NCBI GenBank assembly: GCA_963718635.1
Contig: OY970367.1
Span: 5,952,001-6,016,000, forward strand
Origin: JAIOQJ01 sp963718635
GTDB taxonomy: Bacteria > Planctomycetota > Planctomycetia > Gemmatales > Gemmataceae
Length of the DNA: 64,000 nt
Reading direction: 5' to 3'
Positions 54,703 through 63,528 of this stretch are shown piece after piece. The notes under the pieces are model-generated. The model was not told the DNA's origin. It worked only from the letters and a program-made list of their open reading frames with translations, and ran no database searches. Numbering within the stretch: the first letter of the stretch is position 1; each line of letters starts with the position of its first letter. Made by a program: the position numbers and the translations under genes.

Positions 54703-55114
54703 TATCAATGTCTGGCTAGCATTGACTTTTAGCGGGCACAAGCATCACGCGTCAGCGACTTCGTGGTTCAACCCGCTTCCGAGCGGCCGCACTTGCTGCT
54801 TCTGCCGTTTTACACAACTTGGTTTTCTTAGGTTATCTACCAATCCCAAAAGCAATCCCCTTCAGACCTTGACTATGACTGAAGCCTGGAAAGCTTTCGA
54901 CGATATCATGCTCGACCCTCGATTTCGTTTTCTTCTCGAACCTACTGGCTTAGAAAATGAATGGCGTCTTGGATCCGAGCTGCAAACCTTTTCGCACAAT
55001 GTCTGGAACGATGCTTATTTGGCGGGTTTCGCCATCGCCGGCAAGTATGAGTTGGTCACCTTTGATAAAGGATTCGCTCGTTACCCAAGTCTAACCTATA
55101 CGCTTTTGTCGTGA
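54689..55114 (+). CDS. PIN-domain toxin (VapC type)
   Basis: 141 residues. MYLLDINVWLAL carries D5; RFTQLGFLRLSTNP is typical of this VapC subgroup, where Gln-43 stands at the second position; HNVWNDAYLAGFAIA carries D108; and LVTFDKGFARYP carries D126. Complete length. Predicted Mg-dependent RNase, neutralised by the overlapping antitoxin. One of two PIN modules in the window; this one belongs to a different subgroup from the one at 8.5 kb. Confidence 0.92.
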   Translation: MYLLDINVWLALTFSGHKHHASATSWFNPLPSGRTCCFCRFTQLGFLRLSTNPKSNPLQTLTMTEAWKAFDDIMLDPRFRFLLEPTGLENEWRLGSELQTFSHNVWNDAYLAGFAIAGKYELVTFDKGFARYPSLTYTLLS

Positions 55115-55237
55115 ATCCGTATTTCGTCCGGCTTTTCGGCAAAATGCAATGCAACAGTGCTTCGTGAAGCCAAGTTGCAGGAGCCCTGGACTCAAATTGC
55201 TTAAACCATCTTATATTCCGAAGCAGTGACTTTCATC

Positions 55238-55648
55238 ATGTCCGACGTTTGGTACGAAGACGGGTTGCGCTTCGAGTGTACCCGGTGCGGTAAATGTTGC
55301 TCCGGCTTTCCGGGCTTTGTCTGGGTCAATAACGAAGAGTTGCAGGCAATAGCCGATGCTCGGGGTGAGCCGTTGGAGGAGGTGATTGGACTCTACACGC
55401 GGATGGTGCACGGCCGGCGCTCGCTTCGCGACAACCTCAAAGACGATTGCGTGTTCTACGATCCGGCTGTCGGCTGTACGATTTATGAAGTCCGGCCTCG
55501 CCAATGCCGTACTTGGCCCTTTTGGGAAAGCAATCTCCAGACGCCGAAAGATTGGGAACGGACGACCCAAGTCTGTCCGGGCGCCGGTCATGGGGATTTG
55601 ATACCCGTCGAGGAAATCACCCGACGGCTAAAAGTCATCAAAGTTTGA
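55238..55648 (+). CDS. YkgJ-family cysteine cluster protein
   Basis: 136 residues from the ATG at 55238; a GTG at 55226 is possible. The Cys pattern is complete: FECTRCGKCCSGFPGFVWV, then CVFYDPAVGCTIYEVRPRQCRTWPFW, and QVCPGAGHG. The eight or so Cys residues are thought to bind a metal, probably Zn or an Fe-S cluster. The role of the family is unknown. The middle (YTRMVHGRRSLRDNLKDDC) is standard for the group. Confidence 0.92.
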   Translation: MSDVWYEDGLRFECTRCGKCCSGFPGFVWVNNEELQAIADARGEPLEEVIGLYTRMVHGRRSLRDNLKDDCVFYDPAVGCTIYEVRPRQCRTWPFWESNLQTPKDWERTTQVCPGAGHGDLIPVEEITRRLKVIKV

Positions 55649-55660
55649 CGCACCGCGCTA

Positions 55661-56890
55661 TCAAGCCCAACGTTTGGCCAATTCAATCAAGACTCTTACC
55701 GCTGACTGCATCTCCTCCAAACAGGTCCACTCCAAGGGTGAATGGATGTTGTGCTCCGCTGTCGAAAGGTTCGGCGTTGGCAGGCCTTTGGCGGTGAGCA
55801 GCGAGCCATCTGTGCCGCCGCGAATACTGCCTATCTTCGGCTTCAGCCCGGCCGCTTCCATGGCTTCCAGGGCGTAGGCGACTGCACGCGGCTCCTTTTG
55901 CATGCCTTCCGCCATATTGCGATACTGCTGCTTAATGGCTACTTCGACCTTCGAACCGGGAAAGCGCTTCTCAATATCCGCAGCCCGACTTTGCAGGTTT
56001 TCCGCATAGCCGGCCAGCTTGGCGGAATCGAAATCGCGCAGCAAAATATTTACTACCACTTTGGCCACGCCTCCCTCGATCGTGTAGGGATGCGTGAATC
56101 CTTCGCGGCCTTCTGTTTTCTCCGGGGAAGGATCGTTGGCCACCGCTTCCAGAAAAGCACCAGCCATGCGCACGGCGTTGACCATTTTGCCTTTGGCGAT
56201 TGAAGGATGAATGTTGATGCCGGTGAAGGTGACAGTGGCCCGGTCGGCAGAAAATGTTTCCGCTTCGATTTCACCTTGGCCGCCGCCATCGAGCGTATAG
56301 GCGGCGGTCGTTGGTTCCGTCAGGTCAACGTGGTCGGTGCCGTGGCCTATCTCTTCGTCGCAAGTAAACCAGATACGGATCGGCCCATGTTCGATTTCAG
56401 GATGCTGCATTAAGTAAGCGGCAGTCTCCATAATGACAGCAACTCCGGCCTTGTCGTCTCCGCCGAGCAGCGTCGTTCCATCCGTAGTAATAATGGTTTT
56501 TCCAACACAGCGAGCAAGCTCGGGATTGTCCGCCGCGTGGATTACTTTCGATTGATCGCCCGGCAAAACGATGTTCCCGCCATCGTACTTTTCGTGAATG
56601 ATCGGTTTCACGCCCTTGCCCGACGTCTCGGGTGAAGTGTCGAGATGGGCCAGCCAGGCGATGGCCGGCGCCGGCTTCGTCGAAGTCGCAGGGATTGTGG
56701 CGGTGACGATGCCGAATTCAGATTGCTTCGCGTCGGTCAGACCTATAGCCAGCAGTTCGTGAAGCAACATTCGGCCAAGTTCGAGCTGCCCGGGTGAACT
56801 TGGATAAGTTTCGGCATTTTCGACCGCCTCAGTGTCGATTTGGACATAGCGGCAAAAGCGTTCGAGCAGGGTTGGGGTCTTGATGGTCAT
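55661..56890 (-). CDS. pepT: Peptidase T (tripeptide aminopeptidase)
   Basis: 409 residues from the ATG at 56890; the frame is open to 57034, but those extra residues are not family-like. M20B metal ligands are all visible: AHLDTSPETSG (His and Asp), GGDDKAG (Asp), the general base and ligand in TCDEEIGHGTDH, LDGG (Asp) and AEHNIHSPLEW (His). The NIHPSIAKGKMVNAVRMA dimerisation segment and RGGTDGS are also present. It removes the N-terminal residue from tripeptides in the cytoplasm with two Zn ions. Complete, stand-alone gene, convergent with the YkgJ gene. Confidence 0.95.
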   Translation of the reverse strand: MTIKTPTLLERFCRYVQIDTEAVENAETYPSSPGQLELGRMLLHELLAIGLTDAKQSEFGIVTATIPATSTKPAPAIAWLAHLDTSPETSGKGVKPIIHEKYDGGNIVLPGDQSKVIHAADNPELARCVGKTIITTDGTTLLGGDDKAGVAVIMETAAYLMQHPEIEHGPIRIWFTCDEEIGHGTDHVDLTEPTTAAYTLDGGGQGEIEAETFSADRATVTFTGINIHPSIAKGKMVNAVRMAGAFLEAVANDPSPEKTEGREGFTHPYTIEGGVAKVVVNILLRDFDSAKLAGYAENLQSRAADIEKRFPGSKVEVAIKQQYRNMAEGMQKEPRAVAYALEAMEAAGLKPKIGSIRGGTDGSLLTAKGLPTPNLSTAEHNIHSPLEWTCLEEMQSAVRVLIELAKRWA

Positions 56891-57045
56891 CGACGTTCGG
56901 CTCGAAATATAGGGATTGAAATATAGCGGTGTAACTTGCCATATCGAACGAAATGGCAAATGGAAAGAGAAATAAGAGCATGGCATCGCCGCAGGGTGCG
57001 CCGACGAATTCTGGCAGATGCATGAAATGAGCACGACCTCGTCTT

Positions 57046-57167
57046 ACCCTCCCCCTGGCTTTGCAGGGGGAGGGCAGGGTGGGGGCAGAGCGCCTTGCCC
57101 ATAAACGAATGCCTTGGCGGGCGCGGCCTTTCCCCCCACCCTGCCCCCGCAAAGCCGGGGGGAGGGT
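57046..57167. repeat. G/C-run inverted repeat
   Basis: Imperfect arms about 57046-57086 (ACCCTCCCCCTGGCTTTGCA...) and 57130-57167 (...GCAAAGCCGGGGGGAGGGT) each also hold an internal hairpin. It is a common type of intergenic element in high-GC bacteria. It stands upstream of pepT. Confidence 0.75.
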
Positions 57168-57264
57168 GTTAAGGGCGAAATGCCAGTTTACCTGAATCAG
57201 ATGGCGCACCATCACCGCAGGCAGGAAAGCGGATCCTTACCGGAAGTGGTCGTAATGCCATTCA

Positions 57265-57630
57265 CTGCGAACGTTTCGAAGTGCAATCGATCCACTGTAA
57301 ACCGTTTACAGTCAAAAGGTGATCGGACAGCGAACCGTTTCAAGTGAAGTGTTTTTCGCCTTGGGGTGTGAACGGTTTCACACTCGAGAGCTAAATGACT
57401 GCGAACCGTTCGAAGTGGAACGTTTTGCGCTTGGGGAACGGTTCACACTCGAACGCTAAATGACTGCGGCCGACTGCCGGCAGAAACTAAGCGGTCAGAA
57501 CGGGGTGTGAACGGTTCACACTCGAACGCTAAATGACTGCGAACGGTTCGAAGTGGAACGCTTTGCGCCCTGGAGGGTGAACGGTTCACACTCCGAGGCC
57601 TAAACTACCTGTGAACCGTTCACAGTTTCA
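57265..57630. repeat. ~70-bp minisatellite of AACGGTTCACACTCG units
   Basis: Units starting AACGGTTCACACTCGAACGCTAAATGACTGCG begin at about 57371, 57437, 57510 and 57580, so spacings are 66, 73 and 70 bp. Most also carry GCGAAC(C/G)GTTCGAAGTGGAACG(C/T)TTTGCGC. More degenerate units occupy 57265-57370 and 57600-57630 (ACTGTAAACCGTTTACAG, GTGAACCGTTCACAG). Several segments are near-palindromes around AACCGTT/AACGGTT. No gene overlaps. It lies after the WD40 gene, before pepT. Not a CRISPR: the units are contiguous and have no constant spacer pattern. Confidence 0.75.
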
Positions 57631-57706
57631 TGCTGGACCTCAATCCATACCACAAACGTTAATAGTATGGATTGTAGCAATGATGATCGTGCAATTAATT
57701 CGCACT

Positions 57707-59545
57707 TCAATCATCCAGCAACTTCTGCATCTCGAGCCGATAGCAAGTGGTGTTGCCGTTGCCGGTGTAGAGGTAACGGCCGTCTTTGGAGAAGGCGAGC
57801 GATTGGATGGCGGCGTCAAATTGACGGGCGACGGCCAGACGGCCATTGAGCACGTTCCAGATGCGCAGCGTGCTGTCATCGCTTGCGGATACCAGCCAGC
57901 TGCCGTCCGGGCTGAACAATACCGAGCCAATACGATCTTGATGCCCGGCCAGCTCGAACACTTTACGCAGGTCTTTCACTTCCCATACGGTAACCGTCTG
58001 CTTCAACGTGCCGGCTGCCAAGAGGCGGCCCGACGGGTCAAAAGCCAGGCTGGTCACACCGACCGGAACACTGCTGATCTTTTCTAGACCATCAACGTCC
58101 CACAGACAAAGCGCGCCGTCGGAGCCGCCAGTCGCCAGCCAGTCGAGGCCGCCGACCGCCACCCAGTTGAGGGTGGGATGGAACGCCAGCGTCTCGAGCG
58201 TACTCGCCTCGGCCGCTTCTGGGATAACGCAAATTGCTTCCGGCTTGCCCATCTGCCACACCCAGACCAGGCCATCGGTGATGCTGGCGCTAGCAAGCAA
58301 GCGCGAATCGGGTGAGAAGGTCAAGTTGACGATTGGACCCCGCGTGTGTTGCAGAGTTGCCTCCACTTTTTGCGAAGCCATGTCCCAAACTTTGACTTCG
58401 GGCGCCGGACCTCCCGTGGCGAGCTTTTTGCCATCGGGGCTGATCGCGATGGAGAGCACGGTCTCGCCTTCGGGCACCCAATTCGGCTGGGTCGATTCCG
58501 TTTCCCAGCTTTGGATTGTTGTGCCTGCCGTGCTGACAATCGATTGTTTGTCGACTAGAGCAATGCCGTGTCGGGCGCGCGGGTTAGGCCCGGCAACCAG
58601 ACGCCCGTGCTTCATGTCCCACAGATGGACAACGCAATCCGCGCCGGCCGAGGCAAGCCGGTGTCCGTTTCGCGAAAAGGCCATCACGCGAATTTCATCC
58701 GTATGGCCTTGAAGCACAAATTGTGTTCGACCGTGCACCGGATCATTCCAAACGTGAATGGCAAAATCCGAATCGGCGACGGCCAGCAGCCGGCCATCCC
58801 TAGAGTACGTCAACGCATTTACCTGATCGGAGTGGCTGTTCAGCAGCATCAGCGGGTCAGCGCTGGAAAGATTCCAGACGCGAGCGGTGGTGTCCCAACC
58901 CGCTGAAACGAGCAACTCGCCGCCCGGTTGCCAAGCGAGTGCGGGAATCCGATCGGAGTGACCTTTGAGGGAAGCAATTTGCTTGCGCGTCGCCATATCC
59001 CAGACGTTGATAATTCGATCTTCACCTGCGGAGGCCAGCTGGCCGCGTTCATCGCGGAAGGCCAGGGCTGACAGTGGCTGCGCGTGCCCTTCCCAATTGG
59101 CGACTAGTTTTCCGCTGGCGGCATCCCAAAGACGAATCGAGCCGTCGTCGTGGCCGCTCGCCAGATGCTTGCCGTCGAGGGAAAAATCGATGGCCATCAC
59201 CCAGGAATCAACCGGGATGCGATGCCGGGCCCGTCCGCCGGCTACATCCCAGATGACGAGATCGTCGCTGGCCGAGGCGAGCAGACTGGCATCGGCATTG
59301 AAAGCCCAGATGGTTTCTAGATCGGTGAGGAAATTTCGCGTCAAGAGCCGGCCTTCGCGCGACCATTGGCGGAGCACTCCCGCTTCTTCGATCGACCAGA
59401 GCGTGTCGTCCGGCGCGTAGCGCAGGCCGGCAACTTCGCTTTCGGTATGAAAGAGTGGTTCGCCGTAGGTCCGGTCCACAAAGGGGGGAGGACTGGAATA
59501 ATCGGCAACCAGATTCGGTAATAGCGTTGTGGACGTCATGGTCAT
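57707..59545 (-). CDS. WD40-repeat protein
   Basis: 612 residues, made almost wholly of WD40 repeats, about 13-14 of them. Good examples are LASGHDDGSIRLWDAASGKLVANWEGHAQPLSALAF, LVSAGWDTTARVWNLSS, LASAGADCVVHLWDMKHGR, LATGGPAPEVKVWDMASQK, LVSASDDSTLRIWNVLNGR. That number fits two seven-blade propellers. There is no signal peptide or enzyme domain, so it is probably a cytoplasmic protein-binding scaffold. Unlike the kinase at 3-8 kb, the repeats here are well diverged from each other. Start chosen as the first ATG (MTMTSTTLL); the second is 6 bp on. Confidence 0.9.
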   Translation of the reverse strand: MTMTSTTLLPNLVADYSSPPPFVDRTYGEPLFHTESEVAGLRYAPDDTLWSIEEAGVLRQWSREGRLLTRNFLTDLETIWAFNADASLLASASDDLVIWDVAGGRARHRIPVDSWVMAIDFSLDGKHLASGHDDGSIRLWDAASGKLVANWEGHAQPLSALAFRDERGQLASAGEDRIINVWDMATRKQIASLKGHSDRIPALAWQPGGELLVSAGWDTTARVWNLSSADPLMLLNSHSDQVNALTYSRDGRLLAVADSDFAIHVWNDPVHGRTQFVLQGHTDEIRVMAFSRNGHRLASAGADCVVHLWDMKHGRLVAGPNPRARHGIALVDKQSIVSTAGTTIQSWETESTQPNWVPEGETVLSIAISPDGKKLATGGPAPEVKVWDMASQKVEATLQHTRGPIVNLTFSPDSRLLASASITDGLVWVWQMGKPEAICVIPEAAEASTLETLAFHPTLNWVAVGGLDWLATGGSDGALCLWDVDGLEKISSVPVGVTSLAFDPSGRLLAAGTLKQTVTVWEVKDLRKVFELAGHQDRIGSVLFSPDGSWLVSASDDSTLRIWNVLNGRLAVARQFDAAIQSLAFSKDGRYLYTGNGNTTCYRLEMQKLLDD

Positions 59546-59771
59546 GGCAGTCTCGGTGGATCGTAAGGTTCCATCCTGGTGGATCGAATCCGAGCGTCCT
59601 GCCGGATTGACCTATAGCATAACGAAGGCGACGGGGGTTGAGAAGGACGATTACAACTTACTACACGATTGTTCGGAAAGCGACCTTCGGACAGCGCATT
59701 TCGGCGGTAAGCACTAAGCGTTGTAACGATCTTACGGCTCAAAGAGATAAGTCGGGAAGGATGGGCCAATC

Positions 59772-60704
59772 GTGACGGATTTAACGCGCGATGAATTCGC
59801 TTATATCAAGTGGCTTAGACGACGGACGCCAGCGCATCCGCGCGTCATGATCGGTCCCGGCGACGACACCGCCGCGCTGCATTCTACGCCTGGGCGTCCG
59901 CTGCTGATCACGACCGATATGCTTTTGGAAGGAAGTTGTTTCCTACTGGAACAGGCAGGACCGTACGCGGTTGGTCGCAAGGCGATGGCGGTCAACTTGA
60001 GCGACATTGCCGCCATGGCGGGCGTGCCCACGGCCGCCGTCGTCAGCGTCGGGCTGCCGAGAGACAATGGCCGCGCGATCGCCGAAAGCCTTTATGCGGG
60101 AATGCGCGAAATGGCCGATGCCTTCGACGTGCCGATCGTCGGCGGCGACACGAACAGCTGGGATGGCGGGCTTGTCATTTCGGTCACCGTCATCGGCGAA
60201 GCGACAGCCAAAGGCCCGGTTCGGCGCAACGGCGCCAAGCTCGGGGACTGGATTTTCGTCACCGGTCCACTCGGCGGCAGCATCTTAGGCAAGCATCTCG
60301 AATTCATGCCGCGCGTTCGCGAAGCCTTGGCTTTGCATCAGCTGGTCGATCTCCACGCTATGGCGGACATCAGCGATAGCCTTGCCGCCGACCTTCACCA
60401 TATCTGCGAAGAAAGCGGATGCGGCGCCCTGTTAAAAGCCTCCGCTATACCGATTGCGGATGCAGCCTTGAAACGGGCGGAAACCTCAGATCGAACCGGG
60501 CTGGATCATGCGCTTTCGGACGGTGAAGACTTCGAACTTGTTTTCACGGTCTCTCCCCAAGAAGGCCGTTTGTTAATTGCCAATCTCATTCCAGAATTGC
60601 AGTTGGCGCACATCGGCGAAATTACTGGCTCGGGTTATCGAATCGAAGAACGAGGCATCGTACGCGATCTCGAACCGCGGGGTTACGTTCATGAATTGAA
60701 GTGA
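59772..60704 (+). CDS. thiL: Thiamine-monophosphate kinase
   Basis: 310 residues from GTG, with GGGAAGG upstream. VMIGPGDDTAAL and LLITTDMLLEGSCF hold the Mg-binding Asp residues; VGGDTNSWDGGLVISVTVIGEA and FVTGPLGGSILGKHLEF form the phosphate-binding part; ADISDSLAADLHHICEESGCGALL is the conserved late motif and DGEDFELVFTV the last signature. The enzyme makes thiamine pyrophosphate from thiamine phosphate and ATP. The DMLLEGSCF version is slightly unlike the usual D..V.G.HF, as in other planctomycetes. No other thi gene is adjacent. Confidence 0.93.
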   Translation: MTDLTRDEFAYIKWLRRRTPAHPRVMIGPGDDTAALHSTPGRPLLITTDMLLEGSCFLLEQAGPYAVGRKAMAVNLSDIAAMAGVPTAAVVSVGLPRDNGRAIAESLYAGMREMADAFDVPIVGGDTNSWDGGLVISVTVIGEATAKGPVRRNGAKLGDWIFVTGPLGGSILGKHLEFMPRVREALALHQLVDLHAMADISDSLAADLHHICEESGCGALLKASAIPIADAALKRAETSDRTGLDHALSDGEDFELVFTVSPQEGRLLIANLIPELQLAHIGEITGSGYRIEERGIVRDLEPRGYVHELK

Positions 60705-60786
60705 TGCTGCAAGTCCGCTAGCTCTATTCTTCGCTATAATTCCCTTAACGAATCCCCGTTGGCGATCACCCGCAGCGCAGCCGCTC

Positions 60787-62037
60787 ATGCCGCAAACTCT
60801 GTCTGGAATCATCGACCGCATCACTTTTCACAACCTCGACAACGGGTATGTGGTGCTGAAGGTTCAGGTGAAGGGCCATCGCGATATTGTCACCGTTGTC
60901 GGCCATTTGACGGCGGCGGTCGCCGGCGAATTCGTGCAGGCCGAGGGTGACTGGACCAACGATCGTGAGCATGGCCTGCAATTCAAAGCGGTCACGTTGC
61001 GGACAACTCCGCCGCAGACGCTCGAAGGCATCAAGAAGTATCTCGGCTCCGGGCTCATCAAAGGGATTGGTCCCGCCTATGCCAAGCGGATCGTCGAAAT
61101 CTTCGGCGAACGCACCCTTGAAGTGATCGATAAAACGCCCACCCATCTTTCCGAAGTAAAAGGGATAGGTCCGCAGCGCCTGCAGCGGATTCGCAAAAGC
61201 TGGGACGAGCAACGCGGCGTCCGCGCCGTCATGGTATTTTTGCAAAGCTACGGCATCGGCAGCGCCCGGGCCGCGCGCATCTACAAGCTCTATGGCGATG
61301 CCGCCGTCGAAAAAGTCAAAAGCAATCCCTATCGTCTGGCGACTGACATCTGGGGCATCGGCTTCAAGATTGCGGACGATCTGGCCATGCGCTTTGGCTT
61401 GCCCAACGATTCGCCGCTACGCGCTCGTGCGGCCATTCGCTATGTGCTGCAAGAGTTCACCACACAGGGACACACTGGCTACCCCGAAACCGGCGTCATC
61501 GATCGCACTGTGGAACTGACGCAGATTGATCCCGATATCATTCGCAGCGTCATCGAAGCAGGTCGGCTCGAAGATGAATTCGTGCGCGACTTGCCGCCGG
61601 TGACGTTCGAACCCTTCGGCAATGAAACATGGCTTTTTCTGCAAGCCCTGTGGATCGCCGAGGTTGGCGTAGTGCAATCACTGCGCAAGCTAGCCGAGAA
61701 AAGGCATCCCTTGCCGGCCATTGATTTCGACAAGGCTTTGCCCTGGGTTGAGCGAAAAATCGGCTTCGAGTTAGCGCCTTCGCAGCGCGAGGCGATTCGA
61801 GCGGCGACGCGCGAAAAACTTCTCGTCATTACCGGCGGCCCCGGCGTCGGCAAGACGACCATCGTCAAAGGAATCATCGAGATATTTGCTGCCAAACAAG
61901 CTCAAGGTCGCGTTAGCGGCGCCGACAGGCCGGGCCGCCAAACGTCTGAGCGAATCAACGGGCCGCGAAGCGAAGACGATTCACCGCTTCCTGGAGTTCG
62001 ATGCGGCAGTCGGCAACTTCAAGAAAGATCGCGATAA
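60787..62037 (+). CDS. recD2: RecD2 helicase, N-terminal part
   Basis: 416 residues from ATG. The front is LSGIIDRITFHNLDNGYVVLKVQ, an OB-like RecD2-specific domain, then helix-hairpin-helix repeats (GLIKGIGPAYAKRIVEIFG, VKGIGPQRLQRI, YGIGSARAARIYKLYG). The helicase core starts with LAPSQREAIRAATREKLLVITGGPGVGKTTIVKGI (Walker A, about residue 352). The frame loses sense after FAAKQ, near 61898, where the continuation KLKVALAAPTGRAAKRLSES is in another frame. The rest of the enzyme is in the next three entries. RecD2 is a 5'-3' DNA helicase involved in repair, independent of RecBC. Confidence 0.92.
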   Translation: MPQTLSGIIDRITFHNLDNGYVVLKVQVKGHRDIVTVVGHLTAAVAGEFVQAEGDWTNDREHGLQFKAVTLRTTPPQTLEGIKKYLGSGLIKGIGPAYAKRIVEIFGERTLEVIDKTPTHLSEVKGIGPQRLQRIRKSWDEQRGVRAVMVFLQSYGIGSARAARIYKLYGDAAVEKVKSNPYRLATDIWGIGFKIADDLAMRFGLPNDSPLRARAAIRYVLQEFTTQGHTGYPETGVIDRTVELTQIDPDIIRSVIEAGRLEDEFVRDLPPVTFEPFGNETWLFLQALWIAEVGVVQSLRKLAEKRHPLPAIDFDKALPWVERKIGFELAPSQREAIRAATREKLLVITGGPGVGKTTIVKGIIEIFAAKQAQGRVSGADRPGRQTSERINGPRSEDDSPLPGVRCGSRQLQERSR

Positions 62038-62425
62038 TCCGATTGATGCCGACTTGTTAGTCGTCGATGAAGCCTCGATGATCGACGTCCCCTTGATGAA
62101 TCAACTGCTCAAAGCGACTGCCTCCTTGGACGTGCGTTATTTTTGTCGGCGATGTCGATCAGCTCCCCTCCGTCGGGCCAGGCACCGTGTTAAGCGACTT
62201 TATCGAGTCGGGCGCGATCAAAGTCGTGCGTCTGACGGAGATCTTCCGGCAGGCGGGCCAGAGCGGTATCGTGCGGGCGGCTCACGCGATCAATCAGGGG
62301 ATGGAACCGGAGTCATCGCCCACAAATCAGGGCGATTTCTTCTTTATCGAGGCCGACGCGCCCGAAGCGATTCAGGAGAAGATCGTGCAGATGGTGCGCG
62401 ATCGGATCCCCGCGCTTTGGCCTAA
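61886..62425 (+). CDS. recD2: RecD2 helicase, middle piece 1
   Basis: The readable helicase part is about 61898-62135: KLKVALAAPTGRAAKRLSESTGREAKTIHRFLEF, then ADLLVVDEASMIDVPLMNQLLKA with the Walker B DEAS. After KATASLDVRYF the frame goes wrong at a TTTTT run near 62140, and the remainder is out-of-frame text. It continues in the 62187-62465 frame. Not a separate protein. Confidence 0.85.
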   Translation: MLPNKLKVALAAPTGRAAKRLSESTGREAKTIHRFLEFDAAVGNFKKDRDNPIDADLLVVDEASMIDVPLMNQLLKATASLDVRYFCRRCRSAPLRRARHRVKRLYRVGRDQSRASDGDLPAGGPERYRAGGSRDQSGDGTGVIAHKSGRFLLYRGRRARSDSGEDRADGARSDPRALA

Positions 62426-62465
62426 ATTCCCTGAACGATGTGCAAGTGCTGACGCCCATGAATAA
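62187..62465 (+). CDS. recD2: RecD2 helicase, middle piece 2
   Basis: Reading this frame back to about 62142 gives FVGDVDQLPSVGPGTVLSDFIESGAIKVVRLTEIFRQAGQSGIVRAAHAINQG, the standard motif III region of RecD2. Sense is lost again after QMVRDRIP near 62415; the continuation FGLNSLNDVQVLTPM is in the frame of the last piece. Confidence 0.85.
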   Translation: MLSDFIESGAIKVVRLTEIFRQAGQSGIVRAAHAINQGMEPESSPTNQGDFFFIEADAPEAIQEKIVQMVRDRIPALWPKFPERCASADAHE

Positions 62466-62994
62466 ATCCGATGTGGGTGTGCAGGAACTGAACCGCCTTC
62501 TGCAAGGCGTTCTGAATCCCGCCCAGCCGGGCAAGAAAGAGGTCGAGCGCTTCAGCATTATGTTCCGTACGGGCGACAAGGTTCTGCAAACGACGAACGA
62601 CTATACCAAGGATGTTTTCAACGGCGATATCGGCCGAGTGGTGGACATCGACGAGACCGACCAAGAGATGGTCGTTCAATTCGACGGGCGCGAAGTCCTC
62701 TACGATTTCAGCGATTTGGACGAACTGGTTTTGGCATACGCCACGACGATTCATAAGAGCCAAGGTTCGGAATATGCTGCCGTTGTCATCCCGCTCCATA
62801 CACAAAACTATGTGATGCTGCAGCGCAACCTGCTTTATACGGGCGTAACGCGAGGCAAAAAGCTGGTAGTGTTGGTCGGCAGCCGGAAAGCGCTGCACAT
62901 TGCCGTCCAGCGGCAAGATACCAACCGCCGGTTTTCGCTGCTGCGCTGGCGCTTGCAAGCCGGAGATGCTGCGCCGCCGATCAAGAAAACTTAA
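62440..62994 (+). CDS. recD2: RecD2 helicase, C-terminal part
   Basis: 184 residues that complete the protein: VQVLTPMNKSDVGVQELNRLLQ, MFRTGDKVLQTTNDYTKDVFNGDIGRVVDID, and the UvrD-C2-like end ATTIHKSQGSEYAAVVIPL and LLYTGVTRGKKLVVLVGSRKAL (motifs V and VI). The reconstructed gene 60787-62994 encodes about 735 residues, normal for RecD2. Three breaks in one conserved repair gene point to sequence error or a recent loss. Confidence 0.9.
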   Translation: MQVLTPMNKSDVGVQELNRLLQGVLNPAQPGKKEVERFSIMFRTGDKVLQTTNDYTKDVFNGDIGRVVDIDETDQEMVVQFDGREVLYDFSDLDELVLAYATTIHKSQGSEYAAVVIPLHTQNYVMLQRNLLYTGVTRGKKLVVLVGSRKALHIAVQRQDTNRRFSLLRWRLQAGDAAPPIKKT

Positions 62995-63044
62995 AAGGCG
63001 CATCCAAGCCGGAGGCGACGGACACCGTAGTTCGGGGAGAGCGC

Positions 63045-63512
63045 ATGCTCGATCGCACTGCCGAGGACTGGGCCGAGTGGCTGGATGAATTCAGCAACGG
63101 GAGCAACCGCGAAGCATGGCGCGGCATCCAGTGCTTTCTGCGCTGGATTCAGATCCGTGCCTTGAACGGTTACGCCATTCCGGAATTTCTGCCCGGTTTG
63201 GAAGGCGACATCTTCCATAGTCTTTTACTGCGCCGAATGCTCGATGGCAAAGAGCCATTGACGGCGCCACCGCCCGAATCTCATGGGCAAGCCTGGTACG
63301 ACCTACTGGAAAATGGGCGAGCCGAGGGAGTTGAAGTTCAGCGATGGGAATGGGCGCCCGACTTGAAGATTGCCATCAATCGAGGCATTTGGACTATTCT
63401 CGAACGAAAATCCGAGACGGATTTGATCGTGACTTATCGCACAGGCGGACAGCGTTTTACGTTGCGCCAGCGCGAAGATGGAATTTGGTTACTGGAACGC
63501 ACGCCTTCTTAA
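63045..63512 (+). CDS. Hypothetical protein
   Basis: 155 residues. Rich in Trp and charged residues (DWAEWLDEFSNGSNREAWRGIQCFLRWIQIRALNGYAIPEFLPGLEGDIFHSLLLRRML), then WEWAPDLKIAINRGIWTILERKSETDLIVTYRTGGQRFTLRQREDGIWLLERTPS, a beta-rich end. No signal peptide or known motif. It starts 51 bp after recD2 on the same strand and is followed at 17 bp by another small gene, so the three may be co-transcribed. Family not recognised. Confidence 0.55.
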   Translation: MLDRTAEDWAEWLDEFSNGSNREAWRGIQCFLRWIQIRALNGYAIPEFLPGLEGDIFHSLLLRRMLDGKEPLTAPPPESHGQAWYDLLENGRAEGVEVQRWEWAPDLKIAINRGIWTILERKSETDLIVTYRTGGQRFTLRQREDGIWLLERTPS

Positions 63513-63528
63513 TCGAGGAAAAACTGAC

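Noticed and set aside
57265..57630. A CRISPR array
   Set aside because: Units are contiguous ~66-73-bp degenerate repeats without unique spacers of constant length, and no cas gene is present.
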